From positions 1,302,001-1,366,000 of the forward strand of contig NZ_JQLN01000005.1 in the NCBI RefSeq assembly GCF_000744225.1: 64,000 nucleotides of DNA. Reading direction: 5' to 3'. Shown here in pieces: positions 35,341 to 45,400 of this stretch (the stretch's first letter is position 1; each line of letters opens with the position of its first letter). This stretch comes from Kitasatospora mediocidica KCTC 9733 (GTDB lineage Bacteria; Actinomycetota; Actinomycetes; Streptomycetales; Streptomycetaceae). A program made the position numbers and the translations under genes. The notes under the pieces were generated by a model, which saw only the letters and a program-made list of their open reading frames with translations, did no database searches and was not told the DNA's origin.

Positions 35341-37813
35341 GCCCGCGTTCAACTCGAACCACGCCTGGATCGAGACCGGCGCCAACCAGGCTCACGCCTT
35401 CGCCGTGTCGGGCGCCCACGACATCGTGATCCAGGGCTTCGACGTCTCCACGTCGACCAACGCGATCGCGATCACCGACTCCGCCCGTGTCAAGATCGAC
35501 AACGACGAAGATGTGCCCGACACCGAGTCGGCCGCCTCGACCGTCGCCGTACGGGTGTCGGGTCAGAGCAGCGACGTGACGGTCAGCCGGAACATCCTGT
35601 GGAACCGCTCGCCCGTGGTGATCGACGCCGGGGTCCAGCGCACCACGGTCGAGGGCAACGACCTCGACAGCGGACCCACCGTCGGCATCACCGCCGTCGG
35701 TGCTCCGAACACGGTCGTGGTCAACAACACGGTCAGGTCAACCTGCGGCTCGGGCATCAGCCTGACCGGCGGATCGACCGGCGCCGTCATCGAGAACAAC
35801 ATCGTCACCGTGTCCAAGCTCGGGAACTGCCCGGTCGGGAGCCCGCAGGTCGAGATCGGCGTCTCGGCCGACTCCGCCCCGCAGAGCCGGACCGACTACA
35901 ACGTCGTCCACCCGACGACGGGCGGCTCCGCGTACAACTGGTCCGGCACCGCCTACCCGACGGCAGCGGCACTGCACACCGCCACCGGGCAGGGCGCCCA
36001 CGACATCGACGCCGACGTGACGTTCAGCGTCAACGACGCACCCCTCGCCGAGCTGACCGAGGGCTCCCCGGCGATCGACTCGGCCGACCCGAACGCGCCG
36101 GGGATCCAGGGCACCGACGTGATGGGCAACCCGGCGGCCGACGACCCCACCGTGGCCAACTCCGGCGCCACCTTCCGGGACCGCGGCGCGTACGAGTTCG
36201 AGGGACTGAGCCACCCCTCGATAATCGTCCAGGGAGCCACCACGCCCTCACCCGAAGGCCCCGCGCCGCTGAGCACCAAGCTCACCGTGTCCGCTCCGGA
36301 CACCTGGACCACCGCACTGAGCTACTCGTACGACTTCGGCGACGGCAGCCCGGCGGTGGTCTCCACCAGCCCGACCGCCACCCACAGCTACCCGACGGTC
36401 GGCCGCTACACGCCGACCGTGACGGTCACGGACGGCCTCGGCAGCCGGGCGGTCGCCAGCGACCGCCAGGTCGTGGTCAACACTCCCGGACCGCTCGTCC
36501 CGGTGCTGACCGCCACCAAGCTGTCCTCGCCGCTGACCTTCGACTTCTCGACCGTCGGCACCACCGACCCGTACTGGATCAGCAACACCGTGCTGGACTA
36601 CGGCGACGGCACTCAGGACCACTCCCAGGGTCAGCACGCCTTCCCCAAGGCGGGCAAGTACACCGTCACCGCGACGTTCACCGACGAGAGCGGCACGACC
36701 AAGTCCACCAGCGTCCAGGTCGACGCCGAGTACGACCCGGCGGGCTTCGTCCCGATCACGCCCACCCGGGTGATGGACACCCGTAATCCGATGATGGGCA
36801 GCCACCAGCCGCTGGTCCCCGGCACGCCGCAGTACATCATCACGCGCGCCCCGGCCGGTGCGACCGCGGTCGTGCTCAACCTGACCGCGACGAACGCGAA
36901 CGAGACCGGCCACCTCACGGTGTTCCCGGCCGGCACGAGCCAGCCCAGCACGTCCAACCTGAACTACACGGCCGGCACCAACATCGCCAACCTGGTCACC
37001 GTCCCGCTCGGCACCAACGGCGAGCTGGAGGTCACGACCAACACCGGCTCGGTCGACGCGATCGCCGACGTCTACGGCTACTACGTCCCCGGCGCCGCCG
37101 CCAAGTTCACCCCGACCACCCCCGCGCGCATCCTGGACACCCGCAACGGCGGCGACGCCGGCAAGCTCGGCCCCGCCGCCACGCTGCCCCTCCAGATCAC
37201 CGGTCAGGGCTCGGTCCCGGCCAACGCGACCGCCGTCGTCCTCAACCTCACCACCACCGAGGCCACCGACTCCAGCTACCTCGCCGCCTACCCCTCCGGC
37301 ACCGCCTTCACCGGCACCTCCAACCTCAACTTCCAGCCCGGCCGCAACACTCCGAACCAGGTCATCGTCCCCGTGGGCCCCGACGGCAAGGTGACGATCT
37401 ACAACCACAGCGGCAGCGTCCACGTCATCGCCGACGTCTTCGGCTACTACAGCCCCGACGGCAAGGGCCTCTTCACCCCGGTCTCCCCGACCCGCCTACT
37501 CGACACCCGCGACGCCGGCCCCGCCGCCAAGCCCGGCCCCGGCAGCGTGACCTCCTTCGGCGGCCTCCCCGCCGGCGCCACCGCGGCCGCCCTCAACGTC
37601 ACCGCCACCGGCGGCGACAACGACGGCTTCCTGACCGTCTTCGCCGACGGCACCCCGCGCCCGGGCTCCAGCAACCTCAACGTCGTCCCGAACACCGACA
37701 TCGCCAACCACGCCATCACCCAGGTCGGCACCGACGGCAAGGCCGACGTCTACAACTTCACCGGCCACACCGACTTCGTCGCCGACCTCTTCGGCTACTT
37801 CACCAACAACTGA
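35036..37813 (+). CDS. Secreted beta-helix/PKD protein with three C-terminal modules, paralogue B
   Basis: A 925-residue exported protein: signal peptide ~1-26, beta-helix (~27-385), PKD domains (YSYDFGDGS and a second, weaker one near VLDYGDGTQ), then three modules starting at about residues 569, 690 and 811 (PTRVMDTR, PARILDTR, PTRLLDTR) and ending in DVYGYY, DVFGYY and DLFGYF. GTG start with GGGGGA before it. It lacks a membrane or LPXTG anchor. The last two modules are nearly identical to those of paralogue C at the DNA level. Asn/Thr/Ser-rich beta-helix segments show no clear catalytic motif. Confidence 0.86.
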   Translation: MRSYRAIGGLTAAGLITALGLPIQAAAADATTLYVDNAVGAHCSDSGTGSQAQPYCTIQAAADAAQPGQTVQVSPDGTYRSQVTITHSGTQGQPITFSGGGVPAFNSNHAWIETGANQAHAFAVSGAHDIVIQGFDVSTSTNAIAITDSARVKIDNDEDVPDTESAASTVAVRVSGQSSDVTVSRNILWNRSPVVIDAGVQRTTVEGNDLDSGPTVGITAVGAPNTVVVNNTVRSTCGSGISLTGGSTGAVIENNIVTVSKLGNCPVGSPQVEIGVSADSAPQSRTDYNVVHPTTGGSAYNWSGTAYPTAAALHTATGQGAHDIDADVTFSVNDAPLAELTEGSPAIDSADPNAPGIQGTDVMGNPAADDPTVANSGATFRDRGAYEFEGLSHPSIIVQGATTPSPEGPAPLSTKLTVSAPDTWTTALSYSYDFGDGSPAVVSTSPTATHSYPTVGRYTPTVTVTDGLGSRAVASDRQVVVNTPGPLVPVLTATKLSSPLTFDFSTVGTTDPYWISNTVLDYGDGTQDHSQGQHAFPKAGKYTVTATFTDESGTTKSTSVQVDAEYDPAGFVPITPTRVMDTRNPMMGSHQPLVPGTPQYIITRAPAGATAVVLNLTATNANETGHLTVFPAGTSQPSTSNLNYTAGTNIANLVTVPLGTNGELEVTTNTGSVDAIADVYGYYVPGAAAKFTPTTPARILDTRNGGDAGKLGPAATLPLQITGQGSVPANATAVVLNLTTTEATDSSYLAAYPSGTAFTGTSNLNFQPGRNTPNQVIVPVGPDGKVTIYNHSGSVHVIADVFGYYSPDGKGLFTPVSPTRLLDTRDAGPAAKPGPGSVTSFGGLPAGATAAALNVTATGGDNDGFLTVFADGTPRPGSSNLNVVPNTDIANHAITQVGTDGKADVYNFTGHTDFVADLFGYFTNN
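37099..37813 (+). repeat. Near-identical 3' block shared with paralogue C (modules 2 and 3)
   Basis: About 715 bp matching 40030-40744 with only scattered changes, many of them silent (for example the run around GGCGGCGACGCCGGCAAGC is shared). Middle parts of the two genes differ more, so this block has been homogenised or duplicated recently. Confidence 0.85.
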
Positions 37814-37826
37814 CCAACCAGCAGAC

Positions 37827-37869
37827 ACGCACCAGGGCCCGGCCGCACAACGGCCGGGCCCTGGTGCGT
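37827..37869 (+). terminator. Perfect 19-bp hairpin after paralogue B
   Basis: ACGCACCAGGGCCCGGCCG and its exact complement enclose a 5-nt loop, 14 bp after the stop of paralogue B. Confidence 0.85.
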
Positions 37870-37948
37870 CCTCAAGAGAACCCCCGGAGACCACCCAGAT
37901 GTCTCCCCGATAGCATCGCGCCCTGATCATCTTCTTTGGGGGAAGTAC

Positions 37949-40744
37949 GTGCGCAGCTACCGCGCCATCGGCGGCCTCACCGCCGCCGGACTCATCACCG
38001 CCCTGGGCCTCCCGCTGACGTCAGCCGCGTCGGCCGACGCCACCACGCTCTACGTGGACAACGCCGCCAGCTCCCACTGCTCGGACAGCGGCACCGGCAC
38101 CCAGGCCCAGCCCTACTGCACCATCCAGGCCGCAGCCGACGCCGCCCAGCCCGGGCAGACCGTCCAGGTCTCGCCGGACGGCACATACCAGAGCCAGGTG
38201 ACCATCACCCACTCCGGTACACAGGGCCAGCCCATCACCTTCAGCGGCGGCGGGGTGATCACGGTCGGCTCCTACACCGCCGAGATCTCGACCAAGGCCA
38301 ACCCGGTCCACCAGGCCCACGCCTTCGTCGTGACCGGTGCCCACGACATCGTGATCCAGCACTTCGACCTCTCGCAGTCGCCCGACGCGATCGCGATCAC
38401 CGACTCCGCCCGGGTCACGATCGACGGCAACTACCGCGAGCCCGGCACCGAGCCCCTCACCACGACCGCCGCCGTGCACGTGTCGGGCCAGAGCAGTGAC
38501 ATCACGGTCAGCCGGAACGTCCTGATGAGCCGCTCGCCGGTCCTGGTCGACGCCGGTGCCCAGCGCACCACGGTCGTCGGCAACGACCTCTACAGCGGGC
38601 CCACCGTCGGCATCACCGCCGTCGGCGCCCCGAACACCGTGGTGGTCAACAACACGGTCAAGTCCTTCTGCGGCACCGCCGTCAGCCTGTCCGGCGCATC
38701 GACCGGCTCGGTGGTGGAGAACAACATCGCCACCCTGGCCCCGAACGGGGTCTGCCTGGCGGGGACCCCGCAGGTCCAGTTCGCCGTCTCGGCCGACTCC
38801 GCCGCGCAGAGCCGCAGCGACTACAACATCGTCCGCCCCGCCACTGGCGGTTCCGCGTACAACTGGTCCGGCACCGCCTACCCGACGGCGGCGGCACTGC
38901 ACACCGCCACTGGGCAGGGCGCCCACGACATCGACTCCGACGTGACGTTCAACGGCGGCGCCGCGCCCTTCGACGAGCTGACCGAAGGCTCCCCGGCGAT
39001 CGACTCGGCCGACTCGACCGCCCCCGGGCTGCTGGACACCGACCGGCTGGGCAACAGCCCGATCGACGACCCCACGGTGACCAACTCCGGCCCGGGCGGC
39101 ACCTTCCGGGACCGCGGCGCGTACGAGTTCGACGGCCTGGCCGGCGCCACGCTGTACGTCCGGGGAAGCACCACCCCCTCGCCCCAGGGCCCCGCTCCGC
39201 TCACCGCGACCGTCAGCGTGACCGCCACGGACAGCTGGTCCAGCAAGCTGAGCTACTCGTTCGACTTCGGCGACGGCAGCCCGGCGGTGGTCACCACTGA
39301 CCGGACCCTCAACCACACCTACCAGACGGTCGGCAGCTACACGCCGATCGTGACGGTCACGGACGGTCTCGGCGGCCGGGTGATCGGCCGTGACCGGCAG
39401 GTCGTGGTCAACGCGCCCGGTCCGTTCGTCCCGGCGCTGACCGCCGAGAAGCAGACCACACCGCTGACCTTCACCTTCTCGACCACCGGCACCACCGACC
39501 CGTGGGCCATCGAGAAGACAGTGCTGGACTACGGCAACGGCGTCACGTCCTCGTCCCAGGGTCCGTACACCTACCCCAAGCCGGGCAAGTACACCGTCAC
39601 CCTGACGCTGACCGACGAGACCGGCACGACCAAGTCCACCAGCATCCCGGTCGACGCCGAGTACGACCCGGCCGGGTTCGTGCCGGTCACGCCCCACCGG
39701 GTCATGGACACCCGCAACCCGATGATGGGCAGCCACCAGCCGCTGACCGCCGGCTCGCCGCAGTACATCATCACTGGCGTCCCCGCGGGCGCGACCGCGG
39801 TCGTGCTCAACCTGACCGCGACCAACGCGAACCAGACGGGCCACCTCACGGTCTTCCCGGCCAACACGCCCCAGCCCAGCACGTCCAACCTGAACTACAC
39901 GGCCGGCACCAACATCGCCAACCTGGTCACCGTCCCGGTCAACAGCGGCGGTGACCTCCAGGTCGCCACCAACACCGGCTCGGTCGACGCGATCGCCGAC
40001 GTCTACGGCTACTACATGCCCGGCGCAGCTTCCAAGTTCACCCCGACCACCCCCGCCCGAATCCTGGACACCCGCAACGGCGGCGACGCCGGCAAGCTCG
40101 GCCCCGCCGCCACGCTGCCCCTCCAGGTCACCGGCCAGGCCTCGGTCCCCACGAACGCCACCGCCGTCGTCCTCAACCTCACCACCACCGAGGCCACCGA
40201 CTCCAGCTACCTCGCCGCCTACCCCTCAGGCACCGCCTTCACCGGCACCTCCAACCTCAACTTCCAGCCCGGCCGCAACACCCCCAACCAGGTCATCGTC
40301 CCCGTCGGCCCCGACGGCAAGGTGACGATCTACAACCACAGCGGCAGCGTCCACGTCATCGCCGACGTCTTCGGCTACTACAGCCCCGACGGCAAGGGCC
40401 TCTTCACCCCCGTCTCCCCGACCCGCCTACTCGACACCCGCGACGCCGGCCCCGCCGCCAAGCCCGGCCCCGGCAGCGTGACCACCTTCGGCGGCCTCCC
40501 CGCCGGCGCCACCGCTGCCGCCCTCAACATCACCGCCACCGGCGGCGACAACGACGGCTTCCTCACCGTCTACGCCGACGGAACCCCGCGCCCGGGCTCC
40601 AGCAACCTCAACGTCGTCCCGAACACCGACATCGCCAACCACGCCATCACCCAGGTCGGCACCGACGGCAAGGCCGACATCTACAACTTCACCGGCCACA
40701 CCGACTTCGTCGCCGACCTCTTCGGCTACTTCACCAACAACTGA
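37949..40744 (+). CDS. Secreted beta-helix/PKD protein with three C-terminal modules, paralogue C
   Basis: A 931-residue exported protein with the same order as paralogue B: signal peptide ~1-28, beta-helix, PKD domain with YSFDFGDGS and a second weaker one (VLDYGNG), three modules starting near residues 575, 695 and 816. GTG start with GGGGG before it and the same leader as B. The beta-helix middle has diverged from B (different residues in the Asn/Thr-rich turns), consistent with different ligands or substrates while the ends stay constant. Not anchored; secreted. Confidence 0.86.
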   Translation: MRSYRAIGGLTAAGLITALGLPLTSAASADATTLYVDNAASSHCSDSGTGTQAQPYCTIQAAADAAQPGQTVQVSPDGTYQSQVTITHSGTQGQPITFSGGGVITVGSYTAEISTKANPVHQAHAFVVTGAHDIVIQHFDLSQSPDAIAITDSARVTIDGNYREPGTEPLTTTAAVHVSGQSSDITVSRNVLMSRSPVLVDAGAQRTTVVGNDLYSGPTVGITAVGAPNTVVVNNTVKSFCGTAVSLSGASTGSVVENNIATLAPNGVCLAGTPQVQFAVSADSAAQSRSDYNIVRPATGGSAYNWSGTAYPTAAALHTATGQGAHDIDSDVTFNGGAAPFDELTEGSPAIDSADSTAPGLLDTDRLGNSPIDDPTVTNSGPGGTFRDRGAYEFDGLAGATLYVRGSTTPSPQGPAPLTATVSVTATDSWSSKLSYSFDFGDGSPAVVTTDRTLNHTYQTVGSYTPIVTVTDGLGGRVIGRDRQVVVNAPGPFVPALTAEKQTTPLTFTFSTTGTTDPWAIEKTVLDYGNGVTSSSQGPYTYPKPGKYTVTLTLTDETGTTKSTSIPVDAEYDPAGFVPVTPHRVMDTRNPMMGSHQPLTAGSPQYIITGVPAGATAVVLNLTATNANQTGHLTVFPANTPQPSTSNLNYTAGTNIANLVTVPVNSGGDLQVATNTGSVDAIADVYGYYMPGAASKFTPTTPARILDTRNGGDAGKLGPAATLPLQVTGQASVPTNATAVVLNLTTTEATDSSYLAAYPSGTAFTGTSNLNFQPGRNTPNQVIVPVGPDGKVTIYNHSGSVHVIADVFGYYSPDGKGLFTPVSPTRLLDTRDAGPAAKPGPGSVTTFGGLPAGATAAALNITATGGDNDGFLTVYADGTPRPGSSNLNVVPNTDIANHAITQVGTDGKADIYNFTGHTDFVADLFGYFTNN

Positions 40745-40755
40745 CCCCGAACACA

Positions 40756-40787
40756 TGAGGGCCCCGGCTGAACAGCCGGGGCCCTCA
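40756..40787. terminator. Bidirectional hairpin between paralogue C and tenA
   Basis: TGAGGGCCCCGGCT and AGCCGGGGCCCTCA enclose a 4-nt loop: a perfect 14-bp stem 12 bp after the stop, serving the convergent tenA gene as well. Confidence 0.8.
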
Positions 40788-40799
40788 CCCGTACCCGCC

Positions 40800-41468
40800 T
40801 CAGACCGGCCAGGTCTCGCCCCGCCAGGCCGCGTCCCAGAACATCCACTCGTACCGCGATGTCGTGGTGAAGTGCTCGGTCACCCGGCGGCGTTCGGCCG
40901 GCGAGATCTCCTCGCCGAGCCGGTCGGTGAGCTCCAGCACCCGGCGCACCACGGACTGGAACGCCTCGTCGCCGTAGGTCGCGATCCACTTGGCGTACAG
41001 CGGGTCGGGCGAGGAACGCGCGAGCAGCTGCTCGCCGACCCGGGCGTAGATCCAGTAGCAGGGCAGCACCGCGGCGACCGCCTCGGCGAACGAGCCGCCG
41101 TAGACGGTGGCCAGCAGGTAGCTGGTGTAGGCGCGGGTGGTGGGCAGCACCGGTTCGGCGGCGGCCTGCGCGGCGGTGTCCCCGAAGGCGTCCAGGAACT
41201 CGGCGTGCATGCCCTGTTCGGCGGCCAGCGCGCCGATCGCGTCGTCGGCGAAGGCCCGGACCTCCTGCTCGCCCGGCGCCTTGGCGGCGCAGACGGCCAG
41301 CGCCCGGGCGTAGTCGCGCAGGTAGTGCGAGTCCTGCACGACGAAGTGCCGGAAGGCGGCGCGTGGCAGGGTCCCGTCGGTCAGGCCGGCCAGGAAGGGG
41401 TGGTCGAGGATCCTCGCGTAGACCGGCTCGATGGCCGTCCAGAGTTCCTCGGTCAGCGTCTGGGTCAT
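40800..41468 (-). CDS. tenA: TenA-family thiaminase II / aminopyrimidine aminohydrolase
   Basis: A 222-residue all-helical enzyme that hydrolyses aminomethylpyrimidine (a thiamine breakdown product) for salvage. The nucleophile is Cys137 in VLPCYWIYA, with the acidic helices typical of TenA (FVVQDSHYLRDYARAL, FWDAAWRGETWPV). Length is usual. No TPP riboswitch was seen in front. The upstream minus-strand cupin may be in the same unit (29 bp apart). Confidence 0.93.
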   Translation of the reverse strand: MTQTLTEELWTAIEPVYARILDHPFLAGLTDGTLPRAAFRHFVVQDSHYLRDYARALAVCAAKAPGEQEVRAFADDAIGALAAEQGMHAEFLDAFGDTAAQAAAEPVLPTTRAYTSYLLATVYGGSFAEAVAAVLPCYWIYARVGEQLLARSSPDPLYAKWIATYGDEAFQSVVRRVLELTDRLGEEISPAERRRVTEHFTTTSRYEWMFWDAAWRGETWPV

Positions 41469-41497
41469 ACCGCGACCCTAAGCGACCCCCGCAGGCC

Positions 41498-41815
41498 TCA
41501 GGCTTCGGGCGGCGAGAAGACCACCAGGACCCGCAGCTCCTCGGTGATGTGGTGGAACCGGTGCGGCACCCCGGCCGGGACGTACGCCACGGTGCCCCGC
41601 CCGACCGTGGTGGTCTCGGCGCCGATCGTCAGGTAGGCCCGGCCGCTGACCACCTGGTAGATCTCGTCCTGTTCGTGGGCGCTCTGGGTGTCGGTGTCGC
41701 CGGGCGAGAGCGCGTACAGCCCCGCCGACATGTGCCGCTCCTTGAGGAAACGCAGGTACGCCCCCTCGTTGGCCGCCCGCTCCGCGTCCAGCTCGTCCAG
41801 CCGGAAGACCTTCAT
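41498..41815 (-). CDS. Small cupin-domain protein
   Basis: A 105-residue cupin barrel (HEQDEIYQVVSGRAYLTIG and VPAGVPHRFHHITEELRVLV hold the two metal-binding motif sites with His and Glu). The start MKVFRLDEL at 41815 follows GAGGAG by 9 bases; the frame can be extended to 41848. Function unknown; small cupins often bind metals or act as sensors or dioxygenases. Confidence 0.87.
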   Translation of the reverse strand: MKVFRLDELDAERAANEGAYLRFLKERHMSAGLYALSPGDTDTQSAHEQDEIYQVVSGRAYLTIGAETTTVGRGTVAYVPAGVPHRFHHITEELRVLVVFSPPEA

Positions 41816-41921
41816 TCGCCGCTGCTCCTCGTCTCGGTACAGCGGCATTCAACACCCTGACAGGCAACATCCCCCCGCCGGGACTTCCACCAACCGGCCA
41901 GGCCTGCGACGATGCGGAGCC

Positions 41922-42299
41922 ATGAAGCACTTCGCGGTCAAGACCCTCATCAACGCGGCAGCCATCTGGGTCGCCGCCTGGATCGTCAGCGGGATCACGC
42001 TCTCCAACGGTGACTGGCAGCACCAGACGCTGACCGTTCTCGCGGTCGCAGTGATCTTCGGCGTGGTGAACTGGCTGATCAAGCCGGTGGTGAAGCTCTT
42101 CTCGTTCCCGCTGTTCATCCTCACCCTGGGCCTGATCACCTTCGTCATCAACGCCCTGATGCTCTGGCTGACCTCGTTCGCCTCCGACAAGCTGAACCTG
42201 GACTTCCACGTGACGGGCTTCTGGCCGGCCCTGCTCGGCTCGCTGATCATCAGCCTGGTGTCCTGGGGCCTCAACATGGCGGTGGGCGACGACGACTGA
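41922..42299 (+). CDS. Phage-holin-4-superfamily-type membrane protein
   Basis: A 125-residue protein with four hydrophobic helices (AAAIWVAAWIVSGITL, VIFGVVNWLIKPVVKLFSFP, LITFVINALMLWLTSFAS and WPALLGSLIISLVSWG), the pattern of the Phage_holin_4_2 family. Despite the name this family is chromosomal and not phage-linked; role unknown, possibly membrane stress. The start follows a weak site. Divergent from the cupin gene. Confidence 0.85.
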   Translation: MKHFAVKTLINAAAIWVAAWIVSGITLSNGDWQHQTLTVLAVAVIFGVVNWLIKPVVKLFSFPLFILTLGLITFVINALMLWLTSFASDKLNLDFHVTGFWPALLGSLIISLVSWGLNMAVGDDD

Positions 42300-42325
42300 G
42301 CCCGGACCCGCTGATCGCAGGACCT

Positions 42326-42350
42326 GCCCGGCGCGCTGTCAGCGCCGGGC
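42326..42350 (+). terminator. Hairpin after the holin-like gene
   Basis: GCCCGGCGC and GCGCCGGGC pair with a 7-nt loop, 26 bp after the stop, followed by an AT-rich stretch. Confidence 0.75.
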
Positions 42351-42428
42351 AATATTGTTCGCAGAGCGCCTGTCTGAAAATGATATAAACAAGCGACTTA
42401 TGGCACGTCAGGGTTAATTCGACGTCAT

Positions 42429-42460
42429 GGAGCAGCGCACGCCGCGCGCTCCTCTTTTTT
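42429..42460 (+). terminator. Hairpin plus T-tract inside the S53 leader (attenuator-like)
   Basis: GGAGCAGCGC (A bulged) pairs with GCGCGCTCC and is followed directly by TCTTTTTT at 42453-42460, a classical intrinsic terminator that is rare in this GC-rich genome. It lies 24 bases before the likely S53 start at 42484, and a -10-like TATAAA at 42384-42389 lies upstream, so it may act as an attenuator. It could alternatively be a second terminator for the holin-like gene. Confidence 0.6.
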
Positions 42461-42483
42461 GTGCACGCACCTGGAGAGCATGG

Positions 42484-45400
42484 ATGGCCAGTCCCCTGGG
42501 TCCGCTGGGCGGTCCTCGAATATCCCGTACCGCCACGAGACGCCTGCTCACCGGCGGTGCCTGCGTGGCCGTGGTGGCCGCGCTGCTGACCCCCGGCACC
42601 GCACTGGCCGACTCGCCGACGCCGGCGCCGGTCCGGGTGGGCTCCGCGCCCGCCGCCCCGGCCGACGCGACCCCGGCCGCCGGACCCGCCGACGACACCG
42701 CGCTCCAGCTGAGCGTCACGCTGTCGCCGCGCGACCCGGCCGCGCTGAAGAGCTTCCTGAGCGACGTCGCGTCGCCGACCTCCTCGCGCTACCACCAGTA
42801 CCTGAAGACCGGTCAGTTCGCCCAGGTCTTCGGCGCCGACCAGGCGACCGTCGCCACCGTCAGCAAGGCGCTGGCCGCGGCCGGCCTGCACCCCGGCGCG
42901 CTGGGCGGCGACGGCCTGACCATCCCCGTGGACACCACCGTCGCCCAGGCCAAGAAGGCCTTCGGCACCGGCTTCGCGGGCTACAAGCTGGCCGACGGCA
43001 GCACCGCCTACGCCAACACCGCCGCGCCCGCCCTGTCGGCCAAGGCCGCCGGCGCGGTCACCGCCGTGGTCGGCCTGGACAACCTGGCCCGCGCGCACAA
43101 CCACCTGGCGAACCCGCACGAGACCACCGCCGTGCCGACCGCCAACGCGAGCACCACGCCCGGCGCGCACGCCACCGGGGGCGCGCCGCAGATCTGCTCC
43201 AACCTGGTGAACTTCGAGTCCACCACCAACGGCTTCGTCAACAACCGCGACTACTACAGCTACGACTCCCTCGCCCAGGCCTACGGCATGGGCGCCCAGA
43301 CGCTGCCGAACGCCGGCGCGGGCGTCACGGTCGCCCTGTACGAGCTGGAGGACTACAGCGACAGCGGTGTCGCGGCCTTCCAGAACTGCTACGGGACGAA
43401 CGCCCCGATCTCCCGGATCAAGGTCGACGGCGGCCCGACCGCCGCGCCGACCAACGACGGCGCCGTCGGCGGCGAGTCCGCGCTGGACATCGACACCGTG
43501 ATCGGCCTCGCCCCGAAGGCGAGCATCCTGGTCTACCAGGGCCCCGACGCGGCCCTGGCCAGCAGCACCCAGACGGTGGACGTGCTCCGCCAGATCGTCA
43601 ACGACAACAAGGCCCAGGTCATCTCGACCAGCTGGGGTGTCTGCGAGTCGGCCCTGCTCGACCCGAACAACGGCGCCCCGGCGCAGATCACCGCCGAGAA
43701 CCTGGCTCTCCAGCAGGCGGCGGCGCAGGGTCAGACCGTGGTCGCGGCCTCCGGCGACTCCGGCTCGACGGACTGCGCGCGTCCCGGCGCCCCCGACACC
43801 CGGCTCTCCACCGACGACCCGGCGAGCCAGCCGTACATCACCGGCGTCGGCGGCACCTCGATGACCGGCCAGGGCGCGACCGTCGCCGAGTCGGTCTGGA
43901 ACCGCAACAACGGCGCGGGCGGCGGCGGCATCTCGCAGGCCTGGGCCCTGGACAAGGCGACCGGCTTCCAGGCCGGCTTCACCGGCCCGGGCTACAGCGG
44001 CACCCCGTGCAACGCGGGCGCCGGGCAGGCCTGCCGCCAGGTCCCGGACGTGTCGGCGCTGGCCGACCCGTACACCGGCTACCTGGTCGCGCTGAACGCC
44101 AACGCCACCACCACGTACTGGATCCGCCTCGGCGGCACCAGCGCCGCGGCGCCGGTCTGGGCCGCCATCGCCGCGCAGGCCGACGCCTCGTCCGCCTGCA
44201 CCACCAGCGGCCCGGTGGGCCTGCTCAACCCGACGCTCTACAAGCTCGCGGGCAGCTCCTCGCTGCACGACGTCACCGTCGGCGGCAACAACATCACCGG
44301 CGCCGCCTACCAGAGCGGCCCCGGCTACGACATGGCCTCGGGCCTGGGCACGCCCAACGGCGGCAACCTGGCGAGCAACCTCTGCGTGCCGGGCAGCACC
44401 TTCACCGCGACGCCGCCGACCCGGCTGCTCGACACCCGCGCGGCCGTCGGCACCCCGGGCACCGGCAAGGTCCCCGCGTTCAGCTCGGTCCCGCTGCAGA
44501 TCGCCGGCCGGGCGGGCATCCCGTCCAGCGGCCTGACCGCGGTCGTCCTGAACGTGACCACCACCGACAGCGCCACCGACGGGCACCTCACGGTCTACCC
44601 CTCCGGCGGCATCGTGCCGACCACCTCGAACCTGAACTGGACGGCCGGCGAGGTCATCCCCAACCTGGTGACGGTGCCGGTCGGCCCGGACGGCAAGGTC
44701 GTCCTGCTGAACAGCGGCTGGGGCCCGACCCACCTGGTGGCGGACGTCTTCGGCTACTACACCAGCGCCAACCCGAGCGGTCCGAGCTTCACCAGCGCCG
44801 GCCCGAACCGCCTGCTGGACACCCGTGGCGCCATCGGCACGCCGACCACCACGCCGATCCCGTCCGACTCCTCGGTCTCCCTCCAGGTGGCCGGCCGCGC
44901 GGGCATCCCGGCCACCGGCGTCACCGCCGTGGTCCTGAACGTCACGGTGACGGCGCCGACCAGCGAGGGCTTCCTCACGGTGGTCCCCTCCGGCACTACC
45001 CCGATCGGCACCTCCAACCTCAACTGGACGCCCGGCGAGACCATCCCCAACCAGGTGATCGTCCCGCTCGGCCCGGACGGCAAGGTGACGCTGTACAACA
45101 GCAGCGCGGGCACCACCCACGTGGTCGCGGACGTCTTCGGGTACTTCTCGGCGGCGGCCCCGGCGGGTTCGCCCTTCCACACCTCGTTCCCGCGCCGGCT
45201 GATGGACACCCGCAGCGGCCTGGGCACGAACGCCGCCGCGCTGGCCGGCGGCGAGACCCGCCAGCTGCACCTGGACACCACCACCGCGGTGGGCCGGGCG
45301 AAGGCGGTGGTCCTCAACGTCACGGTCACCGCGCCGACGTCCGAGGGCTTCCTGACGGCCTGGCCGACCGGCGGCAGCCGGCCGAACTCGTCCAACCTGA

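Noticed and set aside
41922..42299. Holin-like gene as evidence for a prophage
   Set aside because: The Phage_holin_4_2 family is chromosomal in actinomycetes and no other phage genes are near.
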